Source: Streptococcus suis (GTDB lineage Bacteria > Bacillota > Bacilli > Lactobacillales > Streptococcaceae). Taken from it: a DNA stretch of 64,000 nt. This document shows, piece by piece, positions 37,143-45,530 of this stretch. The number at the start of each line of letters is the position of its first letter. The stretch's first letter is position 1. Location of the stretch: contig NZ_JAGFUX010000003.1 of assembly GCF_017601095.1 (NCBI RefSeq), positions 124,001 to 188,000 of the forward strand. The letters are read 5' to 3'. The translations under genes were made by a program, and so were the position numbers. Below the pieces are notes generated by a model. That model worked only from the letters and a program-made list of their open reading frames with translations. It had not been told where the DNA came from and made no database searches.

Positions 37143-38201
37143 TTAGGACTGATTCTCTTCTTTTTTTGCAAAATATTCTCGAACAATTGGCGCGACTTCT
37201 TTTCCGTAGAGTTCGACGGCGCGGAGGACATCTTCATGTGGCATTGAGCCGATTGGGAGATGGAGGAAGAAACGGTCCAAGTCAAGTGTTTCAATAGTCT
37301 TGATAATTTTTTCAGCGACTCGTTTTGGATCTCCGACGATGGTTGCTCCTTCGTCTGTCAGAGAGTAGAGATACTGCGCCTTGGTCATCTCGCTCCAATG
37401 TGGGCGGTCTTTAGCAATGTTATCTGTCAAAACCTTAGTTGGATAGAAATATTCTTCCACAGCCTTGTCATGGTCCTCTGCAATCCAGCCCCAAGAGTGT
37501 GCTGCAACCTTGGTTTTCTTCGGATCATGACCAGAGTTGCGGGCTACCTTACGGTAGGCATCTGCCAGTGGTTTAAAGCGATGGGCGCCTGCTCCAATGA
37601 CTGCATAAACGATTGGCAGACCTTCCTTGGCAATCTTGATCGTAGATTCTACATTTCCCCCAGTTGCAACCCAAATGGGAAAATCTTCCTGGACAGGACG
37701 TGGATAGACTGGCTTGTTATCAACTGACTGAGTGAAATGTCCATCCCACTTGAGATTGGTTTCCTTGTCGATTTCCAAAAGCATGTCCAACTTTTCATCG
37801 AACAGTTCTTCATAGTCATGGAGATCATAGCCAAACAAAGGGAAGGACTCGGTAAAAGAACCACGACCCACCATGATTTCCGCTCGGCCATTTGACAAAG
37901 CATCAATGGTGGTATACTGCTGGTAAAGTCTCACGGGATCCATAGAGGAAAGGATAGAAACTGCTGATGTTAGCTTGATATGCTTGGTATTGACGGCACC
38001 CGCTGCCAGCACAATCTCAGGTGCAGAAACCGCAAAATCTTCTCGGTGATGCTCCCCAATCCCATAAACATCCAGACCCACCGCATCTGCTAACTCGATT
38101 TCTTTAACCAGTTGACGGATCCGCTCGTCGTGACTATAAGTTTCTCCTGTTTTTTCTAGTGGAGTTGTTTCGCCAAATGTTGAAATACCTAATTCTACCA
38201 T
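37143..38201 (-). CDS. LLM-class (luciferase-like) flavin-dependent oxidoreductase
   Basis: A 352-residue TIM-barrel flavoprotein of the bacterial luciferase-like monooxygenase superfamily. Recognisable blocks are GIGEHHREDFAVSAPEIVLA, the YQQYTTIDALSNGRAEIMVGRGSF strand-loop and PIWVATGG near residue 175. FMN use is inferred from the family; substrate unknown. AAAGGAGAA lies upstream of the ATG. It is monocistronic, with a near-perfect palindrome inside the promoter spacer that points to repression by a dedicated regulator. Confidence 0.9.
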   Translation of the reverse strand: MVELGISTFGETTPLEKTGETYSHDERIRQLVKEIELADAVGLDVYGIGEHHREDFAVSAPEIVLAAGAVNTKHIKLTSAVSILSSMDPVRLYQQYTTIDALSNGRAEIMVGRGSFTESFPLFGYDLHDYEELFDEKLDMLLEIDKETNLKWDGHFTQSVDNKPVYPRPVQEDFPIWVATGGNVESTIKIAKEGLPIVYAVIGAGAHRFKPLADAYRKVARNSGHDPKKTKVAAHSWGWIAEDHDKAVEEYFYPTKVLTDNIAKDRPHWSEMTKAQYLYSLTDEGATIVGDPKRVAEKIIKTIETLDLDRFFLHLPIGSMPHEDVLRAVELYGKEVAPIVREYFAKKEENQS

Positions 38202-38245
38202 GATGTGTTCTCCTTTTAAATTACTATTTCTTAATTGATGCGTTT

Positions 38246-38274
38246 ATTTTATCTCTAATTAGTGATAAAGTCAA
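38246..38274 (-). promoter_or_regulatory. LLM oxidoreductase promoter
   Basis: Minus strand TTGACT (38269-38274), a 17-nt spacer and TAAAAT (38246-38251). Confidence 0.82.
38249..38268. promoter_or_regulatory. 20-bp palindromic operator in the LLM promoter
   Basis: TTATCTCTAATTAGTGATAA: perfect two-fold symmetry except one base pair. It fills the -35/-10 spacer and overlaps the -10 box. Confidence 0.72.
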
Positions 38275-38293
38275 TTGATTTGCTCAAAAAATA

Positions 38294-38320
38294 AAACGAC
38301 TAGGAAAACCTAATCGTTTT
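38294..38320 (-). terminator. Terminator of the MacAB-like operon
   Basis: Minus strand AAAACGATTAGG, TTTT loop, CCTAGTCGTTTT, then T-rich. Confidence 0.88.
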
Positions 38321-38326
38321 TGAATC

Positions 38327-39574
38327 TTATTCGTATCGTAAGGCCTCGATTGGATCCAACTTAGACGCCTTGTTAGCAGGTAGGACACCAAAGACAATTC
38401 CGACTACTGCTGAAAATGCCAGACTTCCCAGAACAACTGGAATTGAAATTTCAGCCGTCATTTCTCCCATTACCTTTGTGGCGTTGAGAGTAAACACAAT
38501 GGCTTGAGCAATAGCTAGTCCGATTGCTCCACCTAAAGTAGTCAGCACCATAGCTTCTATCAAGAACTGCATCAAGATATTTCCTCTGGTTGCTCCAAGT
38601 GCTTTTCGAAGACCAATCTCTCGGGTCCGCTCAGTAACGGATACCAACATGATGTTCATAACACCGATACCACCTACCAAGAGGGAAATCCCTGCGACTG
38701 ATCCGATGAAGAGCGTAACGCCTGACATCTGCTGTTTGAATTCATCCAACATGGTTGACATATCAAAGATATCATAGCGAGACTCCTTGAGCCCAGTTGC
38801 TTGCGTCAAATAGTCTGCTGCTGCAAGACCAACCTCACTTGCTCGTGTTACATCTTCCACATAAAGGTAGAGTGAGGAGTTTTCCTTCATCCCTGTTTCT
38901 GCAGCCAACTGAGTATTGGTCATGACAGCATTACCGCCTGAGTTCATGCCGTAAATGGCAGTGCCTGCTTTGGGATCCTTGTACACTCCGACTACAAGAT
39001 AGGAATTTTGGTTCATATCCACAATTTGGTTGAGTGAGGCTTCAACTGTTCCAAATAGCTTTTCAGCCAAGGCTTGGTCTAACATGATAATCCGTGCAAA
39101 ACGGGAGTAATCATTTTTTGTAAACTGACGCCCAGCTATGATTTCATATTTTTTGACATCAAAGAAGGACTGGCTAACCCCCGTGATGGTGACATTTTCA
39201 GCTTTCTTGCTTCCGAAAGAGATTTCAGACATGGTATTGATACTGATGTAGTAGTTGCTGACACCATCAATATCTAATAAGCCTTGCAAGATGTCATCCG
39301 TCAGATCTGGCTCTTCCTCCATGGAAACTTCTTCACTTATTGAATAGAGCATACCGCCTATACCTCCAGTATCTCCTCCATAATTTTGAGAGAAATAAAC
39401 TTGAACATTGTTTTGGTCACCAGCCAGTGATTTTTCAATGCTGCGCGACATTCCTGTCCCCATTGCTACTATTATCACAACAGCTGCAACTCCAATGATG
39501 ATTCCCAACATGGTCAAAAGAGAGCGCATTTTATGCGACAGGATGGACTTTAGGGCAAATTTCCAGTTTTCCAT
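38327..39574 (-). CDS. ABC transporter permease, MacB-type
   Basis: A 415-residue MacB/FtsX-type permease. One N-terminal helix (MLGIIIGVAAVVIIVAMGTG) is followed by a ~230-residue extracellular domain and three C-terminal helices. The conserved TERTREIGLRKALGATRGNI and the C-terminal PANKASKLDPIEALRYE are diagnostic. With the ATPase and adaptor it forms a three-gene efflux system like S. pneumoniae Spr0693-0695. It overlaps the ATPase gene (TGATG). Confidence 0.92.
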   Translation of the reverse strand: MENWKFALKSILSHKMRSLLTMLGIIIGVAAVVIIVAMGTGMSRSIEKSLAGDQNNVQVYFSQNYGGDTGGIGGMLYSISEEVSMEEEPDLTDDILQGLLDIDGVSNYYISINTMSEISFGSKKAENVTITGVSQSFFDVKKYEIIAGRQFTKNDYSRFARIIMLDQALAEKLFGTVEASLNQIVDMNQNSYLVVGVYKDPKAGTAIYGMNSGGNAVMTNTQLAAETGMKENSSLYLYVEDVTRASEVGLAAADYLTQATGLKESRYDIFDMSTMLDEFKQQMSGVTLFIGSVAGISLLVGGIGVMNIMLVSVTERTREIGLRKALGATRGNILMQFLIEAMVLTTLGGAIGLAIAQAIVFTLNATKVMGEMTAEISIPVVLGSLAFSAVVGIVFGVLPANKASKLDPIEALRYE

Positions 39575-40269
39575 CAGCTACCTCCCTTCCGTTTGTCTTC
39601 AGTGATGACACCATCGCGCAAGACAATCGTTCGACTGGCATAGGCAGCGATTTCGGGCTCGTGGGTTACCATGATAATGGTCTTACCTTCACGGTTCAAG
39701 TTAGTCAGGAGTTCCATTATCTGCTGTCCAGTCTTGGTATCCAAGGCTCCAGTTGGCTCATCCGCCAAGATGATAGCTGGTGAGTTGACCAAGGCACGAG
39801 CAATGGCAACCCGTTGCTTTTGTCCACCCGATAACTCTGAAGGCAGGTGGGTCATCCGCTCAGACAACTCCACTTTTTCCAGCAGTTGTGTCGCTAGTTT
39901 CTTTCGCTTGGCAGCTGGTAAACCTGCATAAATCAAGGGCAATTCCACATTCTGAATGGCGTTCAATTTGGCTAATAAGAAGAATTGTTGAAAGACAAAA
40001 CCAATCTGGTCATTGCGGACCTGAGCCAATTTTTTCTCAGATAACTGACTCACTTCCTGACCTTCTAGCCAATAATTGCCTGTTGTGGACCGATCAAGGA
40101 GACCGATAATGTTCATCAAGGTCGATTTCCCTGAACCAGATGGTCCCATAATGGCTAGAAATTCTCCTTCCTCAACCTCCAGATCAATATCTTTTAGTAC
40201 ACGGAGTTCCTGATCTCCATTTTGGTAGCTTTTATTGATAGCATGCAGCTTAATTAACTGTTTGGTCAT
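39574..40269 (-). CDS. ABC transporter ATP-binding protein, MacB-type
   Basis: A 231-residue ATPase. Walker A is GPSGSGKST, the signature LSGGQKQR and Walker B IILADEPTGALD, the LolD/MacB subgroup. The start at 40269 (MTKQLIKLHAINKSYQNG) is chosen as the family N-terminus; a start at 40329 would lie deep in the adaptor gene. It overlaps the adaptor by 20 nt and the permease by 1 nt, so translation of all three is coupled. Confidence 0.94.
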   Translation of the reverse strand: MTKQLIKLHAINKSYQNGDQELRVLKDIDLEVEEGEFLAIMGPSGSGKSTLMNIIGLLDRSTTGNYWLEGQEVSQLSEKKLAQVRNDQIGFVFQQFFLLAKLNAIQNVELPLIYAGLPAAKRKKLATQLLEKVELSERMTHLPSELSGGQKQRVAIARALVNSPAIILADEPTGALDTKTGQQIMELLTNLNREGKTIIMVTHEPEIAAYASRTIVLRDGVITEDKRKGGS

Positions 40270-41404
40270 AGGCTTCCACCTCTTTTCCTTCTTCGAGGGT
40301 GTTATTCGGATTTGAGATGACTTGGTCACCTACTGTTAAACCTGCCGTTACTTCCTGATTAAGTGCATCTGCATTGCCCAACTCAACCGCCACTTTCTTA
40401 GCCTTGCCATCTACCAAGGTCCACACATAGGTTCCTTCTTCTTCAAAGACAATGGCTGTTACAGGCACAAGAATTGAACTGCTTGTATTGATTACCTCAA
40501 TATTGACTGTAAAGCCTTGCTTGAGCTCTGCCATATCACTTGTGATGGCAACTTTGAATGGGTACTTAGCACCACCAGTACCTGTCCCACTTGTCGCATC
40601 TGCTGCCTGGTTGCCTTCTGGATAGTTTGAAATGTAGGTAATTTTTCCAGTCCATTCTTTGTCTGGATATACCTTGGTACGGATACGCACCTCTTGATCC
40701 ACTGCAAGGTTGGCTAAATCGTATTCAGTCAAACTGCCTGTAACTTGTAAGCTTGATTGGTTGACAATATGTACCACAGTTTGGCTGGTTGTGGCTGTTT
40801 TTGAAACCGATTGGTTAACTTCGACAACAGTCCCAGCTACGGTTGAACTAACTGTGGCTTCAGTTACAGCCTGATAAGCTTTATCCACTGCTGCCTGCGC
40901 ATCTGCATAGGCATCATTGAGATCTTGCAACTGCATGTCCACACTTCTCTGAGTGGATGCCGCAACTTGGCTATCTGTGCTAGCATCACCTGTCAAATCA
41001 ACTGTCTGACCATTGGTTTGGAGATCATAGATTTGGCGTCCAACCTTATCACGTGCACGAACTGCTGAATCTAAATTGCTTTGCAACTCAGAAGTATCAT
41101 ATTGAACCAAAGGAGTGCCAACTTGAACCTGATCACCTTGGGCAACCAACAAGCCTGTCAAGTCCCCTTTTGAAGAATCATAGTAAACATACTGTTCCTC
41201 AGCTGCTGATACTGTACCTGTCAATAGCGTAGCTGAAGCGATGGATCCTTCTGATACAATAGTATAGATCAAGGGCTCTTCGTAAGCACCTGCAGTGCTA
41301 GTTGTTGAACTCTGCGTCATAAAATAGCCTGCAGCTGCAAGGCCTGCTACCAGGACTCCCAAACTAGAAAAAAGCGCAATTTTTGCTTTCTTTGACTTTA
41401 ACAT
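40250..41404 (-). CDS. MacA/HlyD-type efflux adaptor (RND periplasmic-adaptor family)
   Basis: A 384-residue adaptor. An N-terminal helix (residues ~8-29) anchors it, and a biotinyl-lipoyl domain is split by a helical hairpin (DSAVRARDKVG...DAQAAVDKAYQAV). VAGTVVEVNQSV and the beta-barrel region with PVTAIVFEEEGTYVW follow. It links the permease to the cell surface. The start at 41404 has AAGGAGA 6 nt upstream. In streptococci such systems export antimicrobial peptides or small toxins; the substrate here is not shown. Confidence 0.9.
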   Translation of the reverse strand: MLKSKKAKIALFSSLGVLVAGLAAAGYFMTQSSTTSTAGAYEEPLIYTIVSEGSIASATLLTGTVSAAEEQYVYYDSSKGDLTGLLVAQGDQVQVGTPLVQYDTSELQSNLDSAVRARDKVGRQIYDLQTNGQTVDLTGDASTDSQVAASTQRSVDMQLQDLNDAYADAQAAVDKAYQAVTEATVSSTVAGTVVEVNQSVSKTATTSQTVVHIVNQSSLQVTGSLTEYDLANLAVDQEVRIRTKVYPDKEWTGKITYISNYPEGNQAADATSGTGTGGAKYPFKVAITSDMAELKQGFTVNIEVINTSSSILVPVTAIVFEEEGTYVWTLVDGKAKKVAVELGNADALNQEVTAGLTVGDQVISNPNNTLEEGKEVEAYDQTVN

Positions 41405-41440
41405 ATCTGTCTCCTTTTTACTTTTATCTGTGTTAAATAT

Positions 41441-41469
41441 ATAATACACCAACACAAAATGAAATGCAA
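41441..41469 (-). promoter_or_regulatory. Promoter of the MacAB-like operon
   Basis: Minus strand TTGCAT (41464-41469), a 17-nt spacer and TATTAT (41441-41446). Confidence 0.8.
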
Positions 41470-41490
41470 GAATATCATTAAAAATATTCT
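41469..41490. promoter_or_regulatory. Inverted repeat abutting the -35 box of the MacAB-like promoter
   Basis: AGAATAT, 8-nt centre, ATATTCT. Its position immediately upstream of -35 suits an activator such as a response regulator. No T-tract follows, so it is not a terminator. Confidence 0.55.
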
Positions 41491-41606
41491 ATCAAAATTT
41501 GGGGCAATTCCTCTTACACTTTTGTAAGCTTGACCAGGCGTAGCAGATTTAAGCCAATTTTTTCAAAAAACGATACAATACACTTAGATAACGAGGAGGT
41601 TCTTTT

Positions 41607-42956
41607 ATGAAGGAATACGATATTATAGCAATTGGAGGGGGAAGCGGTGGTATCGCTACCCTAAATCGAGCTGCAAGTTATGGTGCAAAAGCAGCCGTCA
41701 TTGAAGCGAGTTTTCTTGGTGGAACTTGTGTCAACTTGGGTTGTGTTCCCAAAAAAATCATGTGGTATGGGGCCAATATTGCAGAAGTATTTGACCACTA
41801 CGGTGCGGAATATGGCTTCCAGGCAAGAGAGGTTCAGTTTGATTTTGCAACTTTACGTGCCAACCGGGAAGCTTATATTCAACGTTCACGCTCATCTTAT
41901 ACCACTACTTTTGACAAAAACAAGGTTGATGTTATCCAAGGCCATGCCCGTTTCCTAAGCAATAATCAATTGGAAGTTAATGGGGAAATCTATACTGCCA
42001 AACATATTGTTATTGCAACCGGTGCCCAGCCTAGCATCCCCTCTATTCCAGGAGCGGAATTAGGTATTAGTTCTGACCAGGTTTTTGGCTGGGAAGAGCT
42101 ACCTACATCTGTTGCGATTATTGGAGCAGGTTACATCGCCGTAGAATTAGCTGGTGTTCTTCATCAATTTGGGGTTAAAACCGATCTATTCGTCCGAAAT
42201 GATCGCCCCCTACGCAACTTTGACCGCTATATTACTGATGCCTTGATGGAAGAAATGGATCGTACCCATCTACAACTTCATACCTTTAAAACACCAAGCC
42301 GACTGGAAAAAACAGAGGATGGTGCCATTACCATTCATTTCGAAGATGGCAGCAGTCACACCGCCCAAGAAGTGGTTTGGGCAATTGGTCGCAAGCCTAA
42401 TAGCAATCAACTAGGACTGGAAAACACTGATATCCAAGTCCACCCATCCGGTCATATTGTCGTCGACGAATTTCAAGAAACAGGTGTTGAAGGTGTTTAT
42501 GCCCTTGGGGATGTGACTGGCGAGAAAGAATTGACTCCTGTTGCCATTAAAGCTGGACGCCTACTTGCCGAGCGCCTATTCAATCACCATGACGGAGCAA
42601 AAATGGACTATACCTGTATTCCAACCGTAGTCTTTTCTCACCCTGCAATTGGAACTGTCGGACTCACCGAGGAAGAAGCAATTAGCTGCTATGGGACTAA
42701 CCAAGTAAAATCCTACACCTCAAGTTTTACTTCAATGTACACGGCCCTTGCCAACAACCGCCAAGCAGCAAAATTTAAGCTAGTGACCGCAGGGCCTGAA
42801 GAAAAAGTGGTCGGCTTACACGGAATTGGTTTTGGTGTCGATGAGATGATCCAGGGATTTGCAGTTGCCATCAAGATGGGAGCAACCAAGGCAGACTTCG
42901 ATGCAACGGTGGCAATCCATCCAACAGGTTCGGAAGAATTTGTCACTATGCGCTAA
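41607..42956 (+). CDS. gor: Glutathione-disulfide reductase
   Basis: A 449-residue FAD/NADPH flavoenzyme keeping glutathione reduced. The FAD-binding GGGSGG is at residues 10-15, and the redox pair C41-C46 lies in [13 protein letters not shown]. The NADPH-binding [12 protein letters not shown] and the C-terminal HPTGSEEF (catalytic His of the partner subunit) are present. GAGGAGG lies 7 nt before the ATG. Dihydrolipoamide dehydrogenase is excluded by the Gor-type [13 protein letters not shown] loop. Confidence 0.95.
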   Translation: MKEYDIIAIGGGSGGIATLNRAASYGAKAAVIEASFLGGTCVNLGCVPKKIMWYGANIAEVFDHYGAEYGFQAREVQFDFATLRANREAYIQRSRSSYTTTFDKNKVDVIQGHARFLSNNQLEVNGEIYTAKHIVIATGAQPSIPSIPGAELGISSDQVFGWEELPTSVAIIGAGYIAVELAGVLHQFGVKTDLFVRNDRPLRNFDRYITDALMEEMDRTHLQLHTFKTPSRLEKTEDGAITIHFEDGSSHTAQEVVWAIGRKPNSNQLGLENTDIQVHPSGHIVVDEFQETGVEGVYALGDVTGEKELTPVAIKAGRLLAERLFNHHDGAKMDYTCIPTVVFSHPAIGTVGLTEEEAISCYGTNQVKSYTSSFTSMYTALANNRQAAKFKLVTAGPEEKVVGLHGIGFGVDEMIQGFAVAIKMGATKADFDATVAIHPTGSEEFVTMR

Positions 42957-42982
42957 AATATGTGACAGCGGATTGGAAACTC

Positions 42983-43011
42983 TTGACCCTGAGATGAGAA
43001 TTTTTTATACT
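42983..43011 (+). promoter_or_regulatory. bioY promoter
   Basis: TTGACC (42983-42988), a 17-nt spacer and TATACT (43006-43011). Confidence 0.85.
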
Positions 43012-43012
43012 A

Positions 43013-43044
43013 TTGTTACCATGTGTTTTTAAAAAGGATAACAA
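43013..43044 (+). promoter_or_regulatory. BirA-type operator of bioY
   Basis: TTGTTACC and GGATAACAA in inverted orientation separated by ~15 nt, matching the Gram-positive BirA pattern TTGTTAAC-N14-16-GTTAACAA. It covers the transcription start and the ribosome site, ending at the ATG. Confidence 0.75.
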
Positions 43045-43581
43045 ATGAAACCATCAAAAGAAACAGCTTTTATCGCTATGGGCCTTGCCCTTCTCATCAC
43101 CTTGTCACAAATCAGCATTCCAATCGGCCTCATCCCTCTTACACTTCAAACCTTTGCAGTTGCCCTGATTGCAAGTCTTTATAAACCAAAGGCTGCTATG
43201 ACCATTACAGGTCTCTATCTACTTTTGGGAGCCATCGGCCTACCCGTATTTGCTGGCTTTAGCGGAGGCTTTGCTGCCTTGATTGGACCAACCGCCGGTT
43301 TTCTCTGGGGTTTCCTTGCCTTCTCAGGAGTAACAGCCAGTCTGACCCATTCTGACTCCAAACCATGGACAGTCTTTTTGGCAGCTCTAGTCGGTGATGC
43401 TGTCTGTTTTGTCGCAGGCTGCATCTTCTTTAAATACAACCTGGGAGTTGACTGGGGACAAAGCATTAGCCTGACGGTTCTCCCCTTCCTCTTCCATGAA
43501 GGAATCAAACTACTTTTGGTCAGTTTGATCCACAAAGGACTCCAACCAATGCTGAAAAAAGAAGCCTACTTTAACAAGTAA
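43045..43581 (+). CDS. bioY: Biotin ECF transporter S component BioY
   Basis: A 178-residue, six-helix membrane protein. It carries IPIGLIPLTLQTFAVAL and FAGFSGGFAALIGPTAGFLWGF, the two signature blocks of BioY, and ends in a His-containing FLFHEGIKLLLVSLI helix. It imports biotin with the shared ECF module. A BirA-like operator in its promoter supports the assignment. The last codons form one arm of the downstream terminator. Confidence 0.95.
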   Translation: MKPSKETAFIAMGLALLITLSQISIPIGLIPLTLQTFAVALIASLYKPKAAMTITGLYLLLGAIGLPVFAGFSGGFAALIGPTAGFLWGFLAFSGVTASLTHSDSKPWTVFLAALVGDAVCFVAGCIFFKYNLGVDWGQSISLTVLPFLFHEGIKLLLVSLIHKGLQPMLKKEAYFNK

Positions 43582-43590
43582 GCTTCTTCT
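43559..43590. terminator. Bidirectional terminator overlapping the bioY 3' end
   Basis: GAAGCCTACTT, 4-nt loop, AAGTAAGCTTC, flanked by A-run and T-rich DNA; shared with the convergent PC4-like gene. Confidence 0.85.
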
Positions 43591-43591
43591 T

Positions 43592-43804
43592 TTAATTTCG
43601 AAAGGCATCTAACAATACTTGGAATTCCTCATTGCTCAAGGTAATGCCCTTGCCCATCTTACTATGATCTGGGCTCCAAGTGCGAATGTCGTACTTAGCT
43701 GGGGCACCATTAAATGATACTCGGTTCAATTCCTTAGTCCAACCCTTGTCATTTTCAGACAGGACCAACAATTTTTCCTCAATTTCAAATGTAAATTCTG
43801 CCAT
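43592..43804 (-). CDS. YdbC/PC4-like single-strand nucleic-acid-binding protein
   Basis: A 70-residue protein covering one PC4-type domain (strand-rich, ending in an amphipathic helix LSNEEFQVLLDAFRN). The pattern WTKELNRVSFNGAPAKYDIRTWSPDHSKMGKGITL matches the YdbC family, whose members dimerise to bind single-stranded DNA. GGAGG precedes the ATG. A role in transcription or DNA metabolism is inferred from the family only. Confidence 0.85.
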   Translation of the reverse strand: MAEFTFEIEEKLLVLSENDKGWTKELNRVSFNGAPAKYDIRTWSPDHSKMGKGITLSNEEFQVLLDAFRN

Positions 43805-43897
43805 TTTTTCCTCCTCACTTGATCAATTCGAAAAATACCTTGTTTTTTTATCCTAAATTGGATAAGATAATTATATCAAGATTGAAAGGATTATGCT

Positions 43898-44224
43898 ATG
43901 AGAAATTTTCTGTCCGTATTAGCCAAACATCTCTACCAATTTATTAGCCAGAAGGGACCTCATATAGAAGAGAATCCTGAAGAACTTGCATCTATCCTAG
44001 ATACTATTCAACTGGCACTCTATAAAAAAGCCGCTATTCACGTGATTTATGGGCAAAAGAGTTTTACGGGTGAAATCGTCAAATGGGACCCCGACAAAGA
44101 ACGATTAATCATGAAAAATTTTCAAAAGAATGTTTCGAGTTTGATTCAGCTGAGAGACATAAAAAGGATTTCTCTCCTTCCTGAAAGCATTCAAGAAACA
44201 CAGAAAAAAGGTCATTTCCACTAA
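43898..44224 (+). CDS. Hypothetical protein, YolD-like fold suspected
   Basis: A 108-residue cytoplasmic protein not recognised with certainty. A helical N-terminus (residues 1-45, ASILDTIQLALYKKAAI) precedes a small beta region (VIYGQKSFTGEIVKWDPDKERLIM...LRDIKRISLLP). Its periodicity is like the Sm-type barrel of YolD-like proteins. TTGAAAGGA lies upstream of the ATG. Monocistronic, ending at a terminator shared with the convergent U32 gene. Confidence 0.7.
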   Translation: MRNFLSVLAKHLYQFISQKGPHIEENPEELASILDTIQLALYKKAAIHVIYGQKSFTGEIVKWDPDKERLIMKNFQKNVSSLIQLRDIKRISLLPESIQETQKKGHFH

Positions 44225-44242
44225 GGGAGATGGCCTTTTTTA
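44203..44242. terminator. Bidirectional terminator
   Basis: AAAAAAGGTCATTTCC, loop, GGGAGATGGCCTTTTTT between convergent genes. Confidence 0.8.
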
Positions 44243-45529
44243 AGCTCGAATGGTCATGGACTGGCCATTGTCTTTATAGAGATTAATCAAGCCAGACTGA
44301 CAGGAACGGATCATATCTCCTGGACACACTGGACGATCAAGCTTGATTGTCAAGAGCTCCATTGGTCGATTGGCTCTGTCAATTGGAAGCCCATCCTGGT
44401 CTCGCAAATCTTCCACCTTGGTCTCGAAATGACGGAAGCCTGGCCCGTAACACTCAATCGCTTCTCCTTCTTTGATGACATTGCGCTGGCGAATGGTCGC
44501 CCGCATGGTTTCAGGATCAAAGGAGACAACCTCTGCTACAAATTTATAACGTGGAATTTTCCTACGTGCTCCAAAAAGTTGCTCATCTTCCGATGGTGTC
44601 TGGTAATAGAATCCTGTCGAAAGTTCCCGTTGAGCAACCTTCCAACATTCATCAATCAAGTCCTGTTTGATGGCTTCAAAGGCTTCAGGACTTTCAAGAT
44701 AGGCATCCACAGCAGCCTTGTAGCAATTGGTTACCGTCGATACATAGTGAACGGATTTCATCCGACCTTCGATTTTCAGGCTATCCACACCATTTTCAAT
44801 CATGTCTGGAATATGCTCAATCATACACATGTCCACAGCAGACATGGAGAATTCCTCTGGAATCTGCCCCTGAACAGATTGACGGCCATCTTCTTCTGTT
44901 ACTTGGTAGAGATCATATTTCCACCGGCATGACTGGCAACAGCCGCCACGGTTGGCATCTCGGAAACTCATATGGTTGGAGAGAACACATCGTCCAGAAT
45001 AAGAAATACACATGGCACCATGAACAAAGGCTTCAATTTCCACATCTGTCCGCTGACGAATCTGGGCAATCTCTTCCATGGATACCTCTCGTGCCAAGAC
45101 AACCCTGGTCAGCCCCATTTCCTTCCAGAATTCAAATGTTTCCACATTGGTTGAGGAAGCTTGAGTGGACAAGTGGATTTCCAAACCTGGTGCTTCTGCT
45201 GCACAGATAGCAATTAGAGCTGGGTCGGAAACAATCACGGCATCCAAGCCCATGTCACGTAGCTGGCAGAACCATTGACCTGCACCAATCTCATTGCCCT
45301 CATGGGTAACCATATTGGCCGCAACATAGACTTTGGCCCCTCTTTCATGGGCATAATCAATACCTTCCTGGAGTTCTTCCATGGAGAAATTCCCTGCCCG
45401 GCTTCTCAATCCATAAGCCTGTCCACCGACAAAAACGGCATCAGCACCGTAGTCGACAGCTACTTTCAACTTTTCCAATGTCCCTGCTGGTGACAATACC
45501 TCTGGACGTTTGAGTCGTTTTTTTTGCAT
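44240..45529 (-). CDS. U32 family protein, TrhP2/YrrO-like (tRNA U34 hydroxylation)
   Basis: A 429-residue U32 protein with the signature EVLSPAGTLEKLKVAVDYGADAVFVGG and a Cys-rich centre, CISYSGRCVLSNH...GGCCQSCRW. Long labelled peptidase or collagenase, the B. subtilis pair YrrN/YrrO (TrhP1/TrhP2) is now tied to 5-hydroxyuridine formation at tRNA position 34. That function is preferred here because both genes are adjacent in the same order. It begins 1 nt after the stop of the trhP1-like gene. Confidence 0.87.
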   Translation of the reverse strand: MQKKRLKRPEVLSPAGTLEKLKVAVDYGADAVFVGGQAYGLRSRAGNFSMEELQEGIDYAHERGAKVYVAANMVTHEGNEIGAGQWFCQLRDMGLDAVIVSDPALIAICAAEAPGLEIHLSTQASSTNVETFEFWKEMGLTRVVLAREVSMEEIAQIRQRTDVEIEAFVHGAMCISYSGRCVLSNHMSFRDANRGGCCQSCRWKYDLYQVTEEDGRQSVQGQIPEEFSMSAVDMCMIEHIPDMIENGVDSLKIEGRMKSVHYVSTVTNCYKAAVDAYLESPEAFEAIKQDLIDECWKVAQRELSTGFYYQTPSEDEQLFGARRKIPRYKFVAEVVSFDPETMRATIRQRNVIKEGEAIECYGPGFRHFETKVEDLRDQDGLPIDRANRPMELLTIKLDRPVCPGDMIRSCQSGLINLYKDNGQSMTIRA

Positions 45530-45530
45530 C

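Noticed and set aside
38327..41404. MacAB-like operon as a lantibiotic immunity locus
   Set aside because: No precursor peptide, modification enzyme or two-component genes are adjacent; the adaptor-ATPase-permease plan fits general efflux.
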